A stretch of 64,000 nucleotides of DNA from Candidatus Cloacimonas acidaminovorans str. Evry (GCF_000146065.2 NC_020449.1:1178001-1242000); one strand, 5' to 3'; shown: positions 8,882 through 18,478, counted from the first letter of the stretch. A program made the numbers and translations. Notes: generated by a model from the sequence alone, not told the origin.

Positions 8882-11092
8882 TTATATTTTTATTCCCTGC
8901 CTCCAGGCAGAGTAAAGAATTTCTATATCTTCATCTATATGGTTATTTACAACAAATTCTGCCTTGCCTGAAACATAACCCAGTTCGTGATATTCTATGT
9001 TATGTTTTTCGGCAGTTTCTTTTATGGCTTGGCAGTTTTCCGGAGGCGCACTAATTAAAATTCTACCGCCTGCTTCACCAAAATAGACCTTAGAGGGCTT
9101 ATCCGAAAAGGCAAAATTCAGTGTAGCTCCGAAAATATTATCCGGAGCAAAACAGCACTCCAATAGAGCTACTAATAATCCGCCATCGGAAACATCATGA
9201 GCGCTATTTATTAAGCTATTATCAATCAGTTCCAAAATTAAATCCTGCAAGCGCAGTTCCTCTTCCAAATCAATTTTGGGTGGTTTGCCGGCAACCTTAT
9301 TAAATTGTATTTTAAGATATTCACTCCCTCCCAAGTCCGCTTGCAAAGAACCCAGAAGAATAATTCTTGTGTTTTCCTTTTTGAAATATTGATTTGTTGC
9401 CTTACGAAAATCATTCATCAAACCAAGCATTCCGATAACAGGTGTAGGATAAATTGCTCCTTCCGGATTTTCATTATAGAAAGATACATTACCTCCGGTA
9501 ACTGGAGTTCCTAAAATTTTACAGGCATCACTCATTCCCCGAATTGTCTCACTGAAACAATAATAGACCTCCGGCTTATAAGGATTGCCAAAATTCAGGC
9601 AATTAGTGATGGCAATTGGTTTAGCTCCACTACAGACAACATTTCTGGCGGATTCTGCAACGGCAGAAACTGTTCCCGCATAGGGGTCTAAAAAACAATA
9701 TCTGCCATTACAATCGGTGCTTAAAGCAATTGCCATATCCGTATCCAAAATTCTAATTACAGCGGCATCCGAACCTGGTTCTACAACAGTTCCAATTTGC
9801 ACCATATAATCATATTGATAATAAACCGGAAAGCGACTGCAAAGATTGGGAGAAGAAATAAGCTTAAAAAGAACTTCTGCATAATTTGAGGGCTCGGGAA
9901 CTTTATCCGGATCAAAATTATGTAATGCTTCAAGGTATTCAGGGTATTTGCTTGCGCGTTTATAAACCGGTGCTGAGCCACCTAAAATAAGTGTTTCAGC
10001 TGGAATTTCCGCTACTTTTTCTTCTCCATAAAAAACCCGGAGTATTTTATCAGCGGTAACTTTACCAATTTGAACTGCATCTAAATCCCATTTGGCAAAT
10101 ATGGACTTGATGCGTTCCAGATTTTCCGGTTTCACAATCACGAGCATCCTTTCCTGCGATTCCGAAAGCATAATTTCATAGGGTGTCATTCCTGTTTCTC
10201 TTTGCGGAACAAGAGAAACATCAATTTCCATACCTACATTTCCTTTTCCTGCCATTTCTGAACTGGAACAGGTTAAACCCGCAGCTCCCATATCTTGAAT
10301 AGCAACAATAAGCCCTTCCTCAATTGCTTCTAAAGTTGCCTCCAGCAACAGTTTTTCCAGAAAAGGGTCTCCAACCTGCACAGCTGTTCTTTTTTCTTCG
10401 GATTTTTCACTCAAATCCACAGAGGCAAAAGTAGCTCCATGAATTCCATCTCGTCCTGTTTTTGCGCCTACAATGAGGACTGCATTCCCAATTCCGGAAG
10501 CAGCTGAACGAGCTATCTTATTATGTTTCACGATTCCTACAGCCATAGCATTAACTAAAGGATTGCCTTCATAGCTATCTTCAAAATAGACCTCTCCTCC
10601 AACGGTGGGAACTCCGAAACAATTTCCGTAATCTGCTATGCCTCTAACAACTTCTTTCAATAGATGCTGAACTTTAGGATTTTCCGGCTTGCCAAAACGC
10701 AAAGAATCCAGAACAGCAATGGGTTTGGCACCCATAGTAAAAATATCTCTTAAAATGCCTCCTACACCTGTAGCAGCACCATGATAGGGTTCCAAAGCAG
10801 AAGGATGATTATGGCTTTCTATTTTAAAAGATATTGCTAAGCCCTGTCCAATATCAATCAAACCGGCATTTTCTTCTCCCGCTTTGGCTAAAATAAAGGA
10901 GCCCTCTTTAGGAAGGGTCTTTAATAATAAAGCGGAGTTTTTATAACTTGCATGTTCACTCCACATTACACTGAAAATACCCAGTTCTACAAAAGTCGGT
11001 TCACACTTTAGAATATCTAAAATGCGTTCATATTCTTCAGGGCTTAAGTTATGCTCAGCAACAAGTTCGGGTGTTATTTCATCCTTTTTCAT
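8882..11092 (-). CDS. purL: Phosphoribosylformylglycinamidine synthase II, small-type PurL
   Basis: PurL catalyses the ATP-dependent fourth step of purine synthesis, FGAR to FGAM, with ammonia delivered by a PurQ glutaminase and scaffolded by PurS. The 736-aa length is that of the small PurL, which needs separate PurQ and PurS; neither is in this window. Recognisable stretches are [11 protein letters not shown] near residue 43, [21 protein letters not shown] near 93-113, the AIR-synthase-type ATP-binding halves, and [13 protein letters not shown] in the C-terminal half. MWSEHCSYK is more usual; here the Cys is Ala. The ribosome site is weak. The stop of the YrdC-phosphatase gene lies 11 nt upstream, so co-transcription with it is likely. 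Confidence 0.95.
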   Translation of the reverse strand: MKKDEITPELVAEHNLSPEEYERILDILKCEPTFVELGIFSVMWSEHASYKNSALLLKTLPKEGSFILAKAGEENAGLIDIGQGLAISFKIESHNHPSALEPYHGAATGVGGILRDIFTMGAKPIAVLDSLRFGKPENPKVQHLLKEVVRGIADYGNCFGVPTVGGEVYFEDSYEGNPLVNAMAVGIVKHNKIARSAASGIGNAVLIVGAKTGRDGIHGATFASVDLSEKSEEKRTAVQVGDPFLEKLLLEATLEAIEEGLIVAIQDMGAAGLTCSSSEMAGKGNVGMEIDVSLVPQRETGMTPYEIMLSESQERMLVIVKPENLERIKSIFAKWDLDAVQIGKVTADKILRVFYGEEKVAEIPAETLILGGSAPVYKRASKYPEYLEALHNFDPDKVPEPSNYAEVLFKLISSPNLCSRFPVYYQYDYMVQIGTVVEPGSDAAVIRILDTDMAIALSTDCNGRYCFLDPYAGTVSAVAESARNVVCSGAKPIAITNCLNFGNPYKPEVYYCFSETIRGMSDACKILGTPVTGGNVSFYNENPEGAIYPTPVIGMLGLMNDFRKATNQYFKKENTRIILLGSLQADLGGSEYLKIQFNKVAGKPPKIDLEEELRLQDLILELIDNSLINSAHDVSDGGLLVALLECCFAPDNIFGATLNFAFSDKPSKVYFGEAGGRILISAPPENCQAIKETAEKHNIEYHELGYVSGKAEFVVNNHIDEDIEILYSAWRQGIKI

Positions 11093-11103
11093 AAAACTAA
11101 CTT

Positions 11104-12204
11104 CTATATCCTCAATTCATTATTTTTCAGCTTTTCCGTTAACCTCCGTAAACGGTCTTCAATAATTTCACAGGTTTTTTTATAGCTTTCCAGATTATTT
11201 CCAAAAGGATCATCTATATCACCCTGTTCGTCAACTATTTCATTCAGAGTCCAAATCCTGCGTGCATTATTGGGATAGGCACTGCGCAATAAATCACGCT
11301 GTCTTTCTTCCATCGTTAAAATCAACCAACTGGAGGAAATCAACTGGGGAGTAACTTGTTTAGAAATATGTTGTTCAGCATCAATAATGCCTCGTTCCAA
11401 CAGCAACTGAAGTGATTCTAAGGAAATCATCCGTCCTCCGGGAAGCAAACCGCAAGAATCTGTTGCCAGTCCTAAATTGTGTTCTCTAATCATCTTGCGG
11501 AATAGCTTTTCCGCCATTGGAGAACGACAAATATTGGCTGAACAGACAAACATCACTACCGGTAGTTGAAACGCCTGTTTTATTTCATAAAAAGGAATAG
11601 AACCCTCTCGCAAACATTTTATATCGTCATTACTTCCGCTTTCTTCAGAACCGATATATTCTATAATAGTAGAAGGTTCGGATGGTCTTTTCATTTCCCG
11701 GGAAGAAGGCAGTAAAGCAAAATCAAACCAGGAATCATAATTACGCACAATTCTCTCATAATTTTCTTCCGGCATCAGACCTGAAACATTAACGCTGGTA
11801 CTGATAAGGGGTTCTCCCAGCAAAGAAATTAAAGCTCTTAAAGCAGGATCGGAAGGAACTCTTAAGGCAACTTTATTTCCCCTTTTTATTCCGGCAAATT
11901 GAGGGTCATCATAGTTAAAAATTAGGGTTAGATTTCCAGGCCAATACTGATTCATCAAAGGTCTAATAGGTGCAGGAATTTTATCTTGTTCCAAAACACT
12001 CATATCGGGAATAAGAGCAATAAAACCCTGTTTATCCGCTCTTTGTTTTAGTGTTTCTATGCGAGCAATTGTTTCTGAAGAGGAAAGTCGGCAACCGATT
12101 CCCCACATTGAACCGGTCCAATGCAAAATAGTAGAATGGATTAGCGGATTATTAGCAATAAATTTTTCCAGCTTGCGTAAGCCGGGGTCTTTCAAAACAA
12201 GCAT
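11104..12204 (-). CDS. Fusion of YrdC/Sua5-like domain with low-molecular-weight phosphotyrosine phosphatase
   Basis: The N-terminal ~205 residues match YrdC/Sua5, which makes threonylcarbamoyl-AMP for tRNA t6A. Visible are KQR (53-55), the WPGNLTLIF stretch, STSVNVSG (135-142) and PSTIIEYIG with LREGSIPF. The usual N-terminal PTDTVYGLG is replaced by [10 protein letters not shown], so activity is uncertain. The C-terminal ~150 residues are a low-molecular-weight protein phosphatase: P-loop CSANICRS (Cys221-Arg227, CX5R) and the general-acid loop DDPFG near 335. Ile at the fifth P-loop position suggests a tyrosine rather than arginine phosphatase. I chose the ATG at 12202-12204 because TGAGGAGGAA lies just upstream and it avoids overlap with the LytM gene, whose stop is 13 nt away. 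A longer frame to 12288 has no ribosome site. Confidence 0.85.
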   Translation of the reverse strand: MLVLKDPGLRKLEKFIANNPLIHSTILHWTGSMWGIGCRLSSSETIARIETLKQRADKQGFIALIPDMSVLEQDKIPAPIRPLMNQYWPGNLTLIFNYDDPQFAGIKRGNKVALRVPSDPALRALISLLGEPLISTSVNVSGLMPEENYERIVRNYDSWFDFALLPSSREMKRPSEPSTIIEYIGSEESGSNDDIKCLREGSIPFYEIKQAFQLPVVMFVCSANICRSPMAEKLFRKMIREHNLGLATDSCGLLPGGRMISLESLQLLLERGIIDAEQHISKQVTPQLISSSWLILTMEERQRDLLRSAYPNNARRIWTLNEIVDEQGDIDDPFGNNLESYKKTCEIIEDRLRRLTEKLKNNELRI

Positions 12205-12217
12205 TATTTCTTCCTCC

Positions 12218-13315
12218 TCATTCCAAATACGGTATAGGATTGATAGCTTTTCCATCTTTACGCAGTTCAAAATGTAATGAGGGTTCACTTGCCGAGCCGG
12301 TCATTCCGCTTTTGGCAATGGTTTGACCTCTTTTTACTTTAGTTCCTCTGCTTACCAGTAATTCACTGTTATAGGCATAAAGAGTGAAAAAGCCGTTTTT
12401 ATGATCAATAATAATAAGTTTGCCCTGTCCACCGTAGCGATCAGCAAAAATTACTTCTCCATCATCAGCAGCAACTACTTTTGTTCCTTCTTTGGCGGCA
12501 ATATCAATTCCGTTGCTAACTACGCTTGTTCCATATCCTCGGGTTTCCTGTCCGAAACTACGAATTATTTTTCCTCTTAGGGGCCAGGAGATTTTTTTGC
12601 CGGTAAATTGATAGCTTGGTGGTTCTTTGCCTTGTTGTTTCATCAATTGAGCGATGAGACCTTCCAATTCAGCGCTGTCCTTTTTCAGTTTTTCCACCTG
12701 TGCCTGTAATCTTTTCTGTTCTTCAGTTAATTTTTGGCTTTGACTGGATAGGGTTTTAATCTGTTTTTCGTAGCTGGATTTTTTAGAGCTTTCTTCGCGC
12801 ATACCGCGAGAAACCTTTGTAGCATGAGCTTTATGAAGTTCCTGAACTTGTGTAAGCGCAATCTTATAGCCGGAAAGAATATCTATTTTTTGTCTGGTGC
12901 CTTGAATAAAATCCTTCAGTAAACGCTGATCACGATGATTTATATTTAATTTCTTATAGGACTTATCCACTCTCAACAGCAAATCCAGTTCCGCATTTTG
13001 TTCTCTGTGCATATCCTGCAAACGCATTTCCGTAACCGCAATTCTTTGCTGAACTGATTTAAGAGAATCCTGCACAATTTTCTCTTCCGTTTTCAGCTTT
13101 TGCAGGTTTTTTTCCGTTCTTTGTTTCAGAGAAGCAGTTCGTTTTATCTCACTTTCGGTTTGCTGTTTTTTGGTTTGGGTCTGTTTCACTTTTTGTTCTG
13201 TGCTTTCCAATTGGCGTTGCATTTCTCTCAATTGCCGCATTTTATCTTCCAGTTCATCGGCATAACATAGTGTGAAAAAAGCACATAGCAAAATTATTAG
13301 ACATTTACGAGGCAT
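12218..13315 (-). CDS. Coiled-coil plus degenerate LytM (M23) protein, EnvC-like murein hydrolase activator
   Basis: This is probably a periplasmic activator of N-acetylmuramyl-L-alanine amidases in cell separation. The 365-aa protein has a signal peptide (about 1-19), long coiled coil (about 20-230, rich in Gln/Lys/Glu) and a C-terminal LytM domain (about 255-362). In catalytic M23 peptidases zinc is held by an H..D pair and an HxH pair. Here the first His is Asn (SNGIDIAA), the YAH position reads LYAYNS, and the last motif is LHFELR. Most zinc ligands are therefore missing, as in EnvC/NlpD. No amidase gene is adjacent. A non-catalytic role is inferred from the missing ligands. Confidence 0.85.
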   Translation of the reverse strand: MPRKCLIILLCAFFTLCYADELEDKMRQLREMQRQLESTEQKVKQTQTKKQQTESEIKRTASLKQRTEKNLQKLKTEEKIVQDSLKSVQQRIAVTEMRLQDMHREQNAELDLLLRVDKSYKKLNINHRDQRLLKDFIQGTRQKIDILSGYKIALTQVQELHKAHATKVSRGMREESSKKSSYEKQIKTLSSQSQKLTEEQKRLQAQVEKLKKDSAELEGLIAQLMKQQGKEPPSYQFTGKKISWPLRGKIIRSFGQETRGYGTSVVSNGIDIAAKEGTKVVAADDGEVIFADRYGGQGKLIIIDHKNGFFTLYAYNSELLVSRGTKVKRGQTIAKSGMTGSASEPSLHFELRKDGKAINPIPYLE

Positions 13316-13375
13316 TATATTCTCCCCTCAAAAATCTCACTGCCAGAATTTCCAAGTGTCCTATAAGTGTCAATC

Positions 13376-15142
13376 CTATTTTTCGTTTTCCTGTTTTAGA
13401 TGGTCTCTTAGAAAGTCGTGATATTCCTGATTATTAAAAACCAAATAATCATGAGAACCTTTATGAGCATAGCCCTGAGAGTCAATAAAAAGCACACTGT
13501 CAACATAATGCAGGGTAGAAAGACGATGAGAAATTACGATAGCGGAAATATCAGGATAATTTTCCCGTAGTGCCTGCCAAAGTTTTTCTTCATTTTCTGC
13601 ATCCAGGGAAGCAGTTATATCATCTAAAATAAGCAGTTGCGGTTTTTTTATTAAGGCGCGGGCAATGGTTAATCGTTGTTTTTGACCACCGGAAACGCTA
13701 AGTCCTCTATTTCCTACAAAGGTATTATCTCTATCCGGAAAAGAAGCAATTTCATCTTCCAGCTGAGAGGTTTTAACTGCAATTTGGTAATCCTTTTCAG
13801 ATGCTTGTTCTACCGCAAAAAGGATGTTATCTTTCACCGAACCACCAAAAAGAAGTGGCTCCTGGGGAACATAGGCAACAATATTACGCAGGGATTTAAT
13901 ATCTATTTCATTTATGGGTTTTCCATTGATTTTAATGATGCCGCTATTGGCTTTCAGCAGTCCTAAAATAAGATTGGCAATAGTAGTTTTTCCGCTGCCT
14001 GTAGCTCCTAAAATAAGCATTTTTTCTCCCCTGCCAAGTTCAAAACTAACATTTTTAAGCACGGGAGAGGGCTTATCGGGATACTGAAAAGATACATTTT
14101 CAAAAGATAATGTGGAGAATTCCTTTACCTTATGATGACCCTTAAATTCATCATTCAAGGTAGGATAATTCTTCATTTCCTCCAAACGGTCTATATTTAC
14201 AAATGCCTGTTTGCCTGAAACAAAGAGCTGAGGCAAGTCAATTAACGGATAAATCATCATAGAAAGATAGGTGTAAAACAGGAAAAAAGTGCCCACCGTA
14301 ATTTCTCCTTTCACGGCAAGATAGCCACCGAATAGGATAACTCCAATTTGAGCAATGTAGTCAATATATTGCCATATTAAAGAAAGAATGGCATTTAGTT
14401 TCACCATACTCATTTCCGTTTTGAACCTTTTAGCAAGCGCAATATCAAAAAAGCGGTTATATTTTTCTTCGCTCACAAAGCTTTTTACAATCCTGATTCC
14501 CGAAAAACTCATTTCCAGTTGATTATTGATAGCGGAAATTGCCTGCTGATTACGATTGTAATTCGTATAAACCTTGTCCGCTGTGAAATAGAATATCAGC
14601 ATCATAAAAGGGAGAGGAGCTATAGAAAGAAGGGTAAGTTTTACATTGATGCTGAACATCACAACTAACGCAAATACAATCATACTGAAAGAATTGAAAG
14701 CCCGAAAAATGCCGGAACATAAAAACCAGCTAACTCTTGGATAATCGGAAAGGTCATCTGTTAAACGGGTAACTATATCTCCTGTTCTGAATTTCTGGAA
14801 GAAACTGAAATCCTTAGTTAAAATATGTTTAAAATAAAGCACCCGCAAAGAATGCTCAAAACGCATATTTACCCAGCCCCTAATTCCGGGATAAAGGCCT
14901 GTAACAAGTTGTGCCAAACCGATAGCAAACAGAATTTTAATAATTCTATAAACCGCTTTCATCGGTTCCGGATATTTTTGCGGAAACTGTAAAATGTCCT
15001 TCAGCAGGTCAAGCATTTCTTTGAAAACATAAGGAAAAGCAATAGACACAAAGGAAGACAGAAGGGTCAAAACCACCATTATGAGCACAAACCATTTTTG
15101 TGCCTTATACTGTTCCAGAATCCATTTTATGTGTTTATTCAT
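13376..15142 (-). CDS. ABC exporter half-transporter A (degenerate Walker B, Asp for Glu)
   Basis: This is one half of a heterodimeric type IV ABC exporter. The 588-aa protein has six membrane helices in the first ~320 residues and a nucleotide-binding domain after ~345. Walker A is GATGSGKTTIAN (about 376-387), the signature is LSVSGGQKQR, and Walker B reads LLILDDITASLD near 500. The residue after the second Walker B Asp is Asp, not the catalytic Glu, while the signature is canonical. The H-loop (VISHRLS) is kept. Its start overlaps the stop of the partner gene by 8 nt. Substrate unknown; similar pairs export drugs or lipids. The domain order and asymmetry resemble TM287/288-type pumps. Confidence 0.92.
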   Translation of the reverse strand: MNKHIKWILEQYKAQKWFVLIMVVLTLLSSFVSIAFPYVFKEMLDLLKDILQFPQKYPEPMKAVYRIIKILFAIGLAQLVTGLYPGIRGWVNMRFEHSLRVLYFKHILTKDFSFFQKFRTGDIVTRLTDDLSDYPRVSWFLCSGIFRAFNSFSMIVFALVVMFSINVKLTLLSIAPLPFMMLIFYFTADKVYTNYNRNQQAISAINNQLEMSFSGIRIVKSFVSEEKYNRFFDIALAKRFKTEMSMVKLNAILSLIWQYIDYIAQIGVILFGGYLAVKGEITVGTFFLFYTYLSMMIYPLIDLPQLFVSGKQAFVNIDRLEEMKNYPTLNDEFKGHHKVKEFSTLSFENVSFQYPDKPSPVLKNVSFELGRGEKMLILGATGSGKTTIANLILGLLKANSGIIKINGKPINEIDIKSLRNIVAYVPQEPLLFGGSVKDNILFAVEQASEKDYQIAVKTSQLEDEIASFPDRDNTFVGNRGLSVSGGQKQRLTIARALIKKPQLLILDDITASLDAENEEKLWQALRENYPDISAIVISHRLSTLHYVDSVLFIDSQGYAHKGSHDYLVFNNQEYHDFLRDHLKQENEK

Positions 15143-16892
15143 CCTGCACCTTCAACATTTGCAATTCCACCAGCTTTTGATATTCAGGAGAGGTCTGTAA
15201 CAGCTCGTTATGTTTACCTCTGGCAGTTATTCTACCGTCACTGAAATATAAGATTTCATCGGCATCCAAAACGGAAGTAAGTCGGTGAGCTACAACCAGA
15301 GCTGTTTTTCCGGAAAGCAGATTTTCCATTGAGCGTTGGATTTTTGCCTCGGTTTGAGGGTCTATGGAAGCCGTTGCTTCATCCATAATAATTATTTCCG
15401 CTTCAAAAGCCAGAGCTCTGGCAAAACTAATCAGTTGTTTTTCACCCTGGGAAATATTCTGTCCCCGTTCTGCTAATTCCGCATTAATTCCTTCAGGCAG
15501 TTTTTTTATAAAATCATCCAATTGGACAATAGAAATTGCTTTTTGCACCTTATCTTCGCTAATCTGGTCGTTGTAAACGCGCACATTTTCCAAAATACTA
15601 CCAGGGAAAAGATACACATCCTGCAAAATAAGTCCAATCTTTTTCCGCCATTCCCTAAAATCCATTTCGCTTAAAGGAACGCCATCAATTAAAATTCTGC
15701 CTTTTTCCACAGGATAAAAACCGCATAACAAACTTACCGTAGTTGTTTTACCACTGCCGGAAGGACCGACTAACGCTATTTTTTTGCCTTTGGGAATAGT
15801 AAATGATATATCTTTCAGCACCCATTCATCTTCTTTATAGGCAAACCACACATTTTCAAACTTTATTTCCTGTGCAAAAACAGGTATTTTCGTTCCTGTA
15901 TAGGTATCATCTTCTGTTGGCAATTCCGTTAATTCCAATATCCTTTTTAAGGAAGCAAAAGAACGCTGAATCTGCATCACATTTTCCGAAATTTGCATCA
16001 GGGGCCAAACAAGCTGATATATATACTGAATAAAAACAATCAGAATTCCTACAGTTAAAGTCCCGGCTATAATTTTAGGAGCAGAAACCAGAATCACAAT
16101 GATGATAAAAACCACATTGACCATAAAACTGAAGATACTTTGAGAACCGTATTCAATTACTTGAGTATGTACTTCCACTTTTTTCTTTGCTAAGGATGCC
16201 TTTTCCACATCTTGTAAAGCTTTCTTTTCCTGATTTAATGCCTGAATCATTTGAATGCCTTGCACATAATCCGTTATTTTGGCGGTAATTATGGCATAAC
16301 GTTCCCGAATCAGACGAAAGAATTTATTCAGATATTTGAACAAAAACCAGTAGCCAATTCCACAAAGAATAATTGCCGGCAAAATATATATCGTAATTTG
16401 CCATTGAAGAATGAAGAGAATAACAAAACCACCAATGAAAAACAATACATTGCCAATTATCGTAATAGACAAATCCGAAAACAGAACTTTTACCCTTTCA
16501 CTATCACTTTCCACCCGAGCAATAAGTTCACCTACGGGCTGTTTATTGAACCAGGAAACAGGTAACTTCAATAAATGACTGAACACATTACCTTTGAACT
16601 TAGTGATGATTTTTATGCCTAAACGCGATAATAACAAAATCTGCAAATAGGAAAGAAGACCGGAAAGCAAAATCACTATTACAAAATATGCGCCATACTG
16701 AAACATCTGCGCCATATTCTTATCCGGAATACTGTGGTCAATAATTTGTGCTAAAATAAGTGGATTGAGCAAGCGTAAACCAGAAGTTACAAGCATTGCA
16801 AAAAGTCCAAAGATGAGCAAGCCCAAATCCTTCTTCACAAAAGGAAAGAGGAGTTTCAAATAATATGTGAATGTCAGCTTGTCTTCAGCCAC
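15135..16892 (-). CDS. ABC exporter half-transporter B (canonical Walker B, divergent signature)
   Basis: This is the partner of the downstream half-transporter. The 585-aa protein has six membrane helices (first ~310 residues) then an ATP-binding domain with Walker A GPSGSGKTTTVS (about 377-388), signature ISQGEKQLISFARAL and Walker B IIIMDEATASID near 502. The catalytic Glu is present but the signature departs from LSGGQ. In the heterodimer its Walker motifs would face the good signature of partner A (working site), and its poor signature would face partner A's DD Walker B (degenerate site). It is the first gene of the pair; the tRNA-Pro gene lies upstream on the same strand. Substrate unknown. 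Confidence 0.92.
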   Translation of the reverse strand: MAEDKLTFTYYLKLLFPFVKKDLGLLIFGLFAMLVTSGLRLLNPLILAQIIDHSIPDKNMAQMFQYGAYFVIVILLSGLLSYLQILLLSRLGIKIITKFKGNVFSHLLKLPVSWFNKQPVGELIARVESDSERVKVLFSDLSITIIGNVLFFIGGFVILFILQWQITIYILPAIILCGIGYWFLFKYLNKFFRLIRERYAIITAKITDYVQGIQMIQALNQEKKALQDVEKASLAKKKVEVHTQVIEYGSQSIFSFMVNVVFIIIVILVSAPKIIAGTLTVGILIVFIQYIYQLVWPLMQISENVMQIQRSFASLKRILELTELPTEDDTYTGTKIPVFAQEIKFENVWFAYKEDEWVLKDISFTIPKGKKIALVGPSGSGKTTTVSLLCGFYPVEKGRILIDGVPLSEMDFREWRKKIGLILQDVYLFPGSILENVRVYNDQISEDKVQKAISIVQLDDFIKKLPEGINAELAERGQNISQGEKQLISFARALAFEAEIIIMDEATASIDPQTEAKIQRSMENLLSGKTALVVAHRLTSVLDADEILYFSDGRITARGKHNELLQTSPEYQKLVELQMLKVQDE

Positions 16893-16940
16893 TTTTTACA
16901 CCTTTTTTCTGCTTCTTTTTATAGTGATTTATACAAAAAA

Positions 16941-17019
16941 TGGTCGGGATGAGAGGATTTGAACCTCCGACTTCTCGGTCCCGAACCGAGCGCGCTAACC
17001 GGTCTGCGCTACATCCCGA
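16941..17019 (-). tRNA. tRNA-Pro (anticodon CGG), CCA encoded
   Basis: Read on the minus strand the 79-nt gene folds as a cloverleaf: 7-bp acceptor TCGGGAT/ATCCCGA, D-arm with GCGCAG, anticodon arm CTCGG-TTCGGGA-CCGAG, T-arm GGAGG-TTCAAAT-CCTCT, and an encoded CCA end (TGG at 16941-16943). The anticodon at the expected loop position is CGG, reading the Pro codon CCG. A TTGACA sits 37-42 nt upstream of the mature 5' end (17056-17061). Confidence 0.95.
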
Positions 17020-17538
17020 TCTTTAATCTGCACTAAAATTGTTATTGTCTTTTTCTGTCAAGCAAGAACTTTTGCCTCAATCATTAAAAACTTGCCTTGT
17101 TTATGTTACTCGCAACATACAGTATGGCAACATATTACAGTGGTATTTTCCCTTTTTATGATTTTCATCCCCTGCATATTTTGGTTTTAACTTTATATTT
17201 GTTTTTATTCCAAGCTGTTATACCGTTTTTTCTTGCCTTCCTTAATAGCATTGCTTACCCATTGCTTACCCATTGCTAATGGCATTAGTATTGGGTGAGC
17301 AATGCTTCCGTAATGCAGGTAAGAATAATCAGCCAATGCAAGTCAGTAAAAGCGAGGAGTCGTTATTATGTAAGTCAGAAATCATCATCCGGATTTATAA
17401 AATAAAAGGATTTCCGTGCTATAATGGGCACAATTTCTTTCTTTACATTCGGCATTCGGATTTTCCGATAAAAAATGTTCCTTGACAGTTATGTATTGTT
17501 TATTAAAAGGAAAATATGAAAGTAATTGGATTAAATGT
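17020..17538. other. Intergenic stretch with structured 11-nt array and no convincing gene
   Basis: Between the divergent tRNA and deacetylase genes lie a possible tRNA promoter (TTGACA at 17056-17061 on the minus strand), the second 11-nt mirrored array (17250-17303), and an otherwise plain AT-rich sequence. Short open frames here have no ribosome site and no family features. A TTGACA at 17482-17487 and the 8-codon frame at 17516-17542 lie just ahead of the deacetylase start. Confidence 0.6.
17250..17303. repeat. 11-nt unit array ending in its own mirror image (copy 2)
   Basis: Units ATTGCTTACCC (17250-17260), ATTGCTTACCC (17261-17271) and ATTGCTAATGG (17272-17282) are followed by an imperfect reverse complement, CATTAGTATT then GGGTGAGCAAT (17283-17303). 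The palindrome is centred on 17282, spans about 21 bp per arm and has a few mismatches. Unit length, direct-then-inverted order and single-base centre match copies 1 and 3. Confidence 0.8.
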
Positions 17539-17542
17539 ATGA
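17516..17542 (+). other. Possible 8-codon leader peptide overlapping the deacetylase start
   Basis: The ATG at 17516 follows AAAAGGA (17505-17511) with good spacing. It opens a frame encoding MKVIGLNV that stops at TGA 17540-17542. This stop overlaps the deacetylase ATG (17539-17541) as ATGA. The deacetylase ATG itself has no clear ribosome site, so reinitiation from this leader is plausible. A real frameshift in the deacetylase N-terminus is the alternative. Confidence 0.35.
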
Positions 17543-18453
17543 AGATAGCTACTACTCCCCGAGTCCTTTACTACCATATTGTAGCCGATAAATTCCCGGA
17601 AATTTATCCTAATGGTATTAGTGTCTCCAATTTTTTTAGGCAATTGGGACAACTAAAACGCCGGGGATATAAATTCCGGTCGTTAAGTGAAGTTTTAGCA
17701 AATCCGAAAAAATTTAACGCTAAAGACATAGTTCTAACTTTTGATGACGGTTTTTCAGCTAACTATCCTGTTCTTATGTATTTAGGTAAAGAGTATAATA
17801 TTAAGCCGACTGTTTTTTTGATTGGTAAATGCATTGATAACAAAGAAATGGCATGGAATCATAAATTGCTTTTAATGAAACGCTATTGTTCGCCGGTAAA
17901 ACTTTCAGCGCAAATAGACAATTATGTTCCCGGAGCAACAATATCATCTTTTTTTTCCCGCATTGAAATGTCTGAAAAAGATACCGTTACCGATTTCCTT
18001 TGGAAGGAAGTTATGCCTTTTTCAGAAAGCGATTATCTCCAAAAACATAAACCCTTTCTTTCGCTTACCCAGATGAAAAGTTTACAAAAAGCCGGTGTGG
18101 AATTTGGCATCCACAGCTGGTCTCATCCAGATTTTTCGCGTTTAATTTATCCTGAAGCATATACCGAGCTTGATTTGTGCTTTAAACAAATGGAAGAATT
18201 ATCCGTACCTTGTAAGCGTTATTTTGCCTATCCTTATGGTCGCCCTGCCCAAAATGAAATAGAAACAAGATTGATTAAAAATTTTCAGCTCTCTGCCACT
18301 TTTGGAATCAGCTATGGTCTTGGTGATAACAGTTTACCCTATACACGCTGGCAAAGAATTAAAATGGATGGTAGGAAATTAACCAATCAGCAACAGTTCC
18401 TGCTTATGCCCTGGTTGCGTTCCATAAAAGCATCCAGGTTTAATTTTTTCTGA
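17539..18453 (+). CDS. Polysaccharide deacetylase (NodB homology, carbohydrate esterase 4)
   Basis: This enzyme would remove N-acetyl (or O-acetyl) groups from an envelope or capsule polysaccharide; the exact substrate is unknown. The 304-aa protein has the CE4 motifs: an RVLYYHIV strand near the N-terminus, metal/catalytic motif TFDDGFSANY (Asp-Asp) near residue 70, and the His-pair motif GIHSWSHPDFS near residue 190. There is no signal peptide, so it is cytoplasmic or acts on lipid-linked sugars; similar short forms sit in polysaccharide clusters, but no such cluster surrounds it. I chose ATG 17539. A frame open from TTG 17482 adds 19 unconvincing residues with no ribosome site, and the ATGA overlap with a short leader supports the later start. 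Confidence 0.82.
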   Translation: MKIATTPRVLYYHIVADKFPEIYPNGISVSNFFRQLGQLKRRGYKFRSLSEVLANPKKFNAKDIVLTFDDGFSANYPVLMYLGKEYNIKPTVFLIGKCIDNKEMAWNHKLLLMKRYCSPVKLSAQIDNYVPGATISSFFSRIEMSEKDTVTDFLWKEVMPFSESDYLQKHKPFLSLTQMKSLQKAGVEFGIHSWSHPDFSRLIYPEAYTELDLCFKQMEELSVPCKRYFAYPYGRPAQNEIETRLIKNFQLSATFGISYGLGDNSLPYTRWQRIKMDGRKLTNQQQFLLMPWLRSIKASRFNFF

Positions 18454-18472
18454 CCGCACACAACTTTTTTCA

Positions 18473-18478
18473 TTGACA
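18473..18478 (+). promoter_or_regulatory. Possible -35 element TTGACA upstream of the pyrophosphatase
   Basis: TTGACA lies 82 nt before the hppA ATG and just after the deacetylase stop. No good TATAAT follows at 16-18 nt; the sequence there is A-rich (CCAAAATGAC). The same TTGACA/T hexamer recurs ahead of several transcription units in this window. Confidence 0.35.

Noticed and set aside
17097-17279. A 60-aa hydrophobic plus-strand frame between the tRNA and the deacetylase
   Set aside because: No ribosome site, ends inside the 11-nt array; hydrophobicity follows from T-rich DNA.
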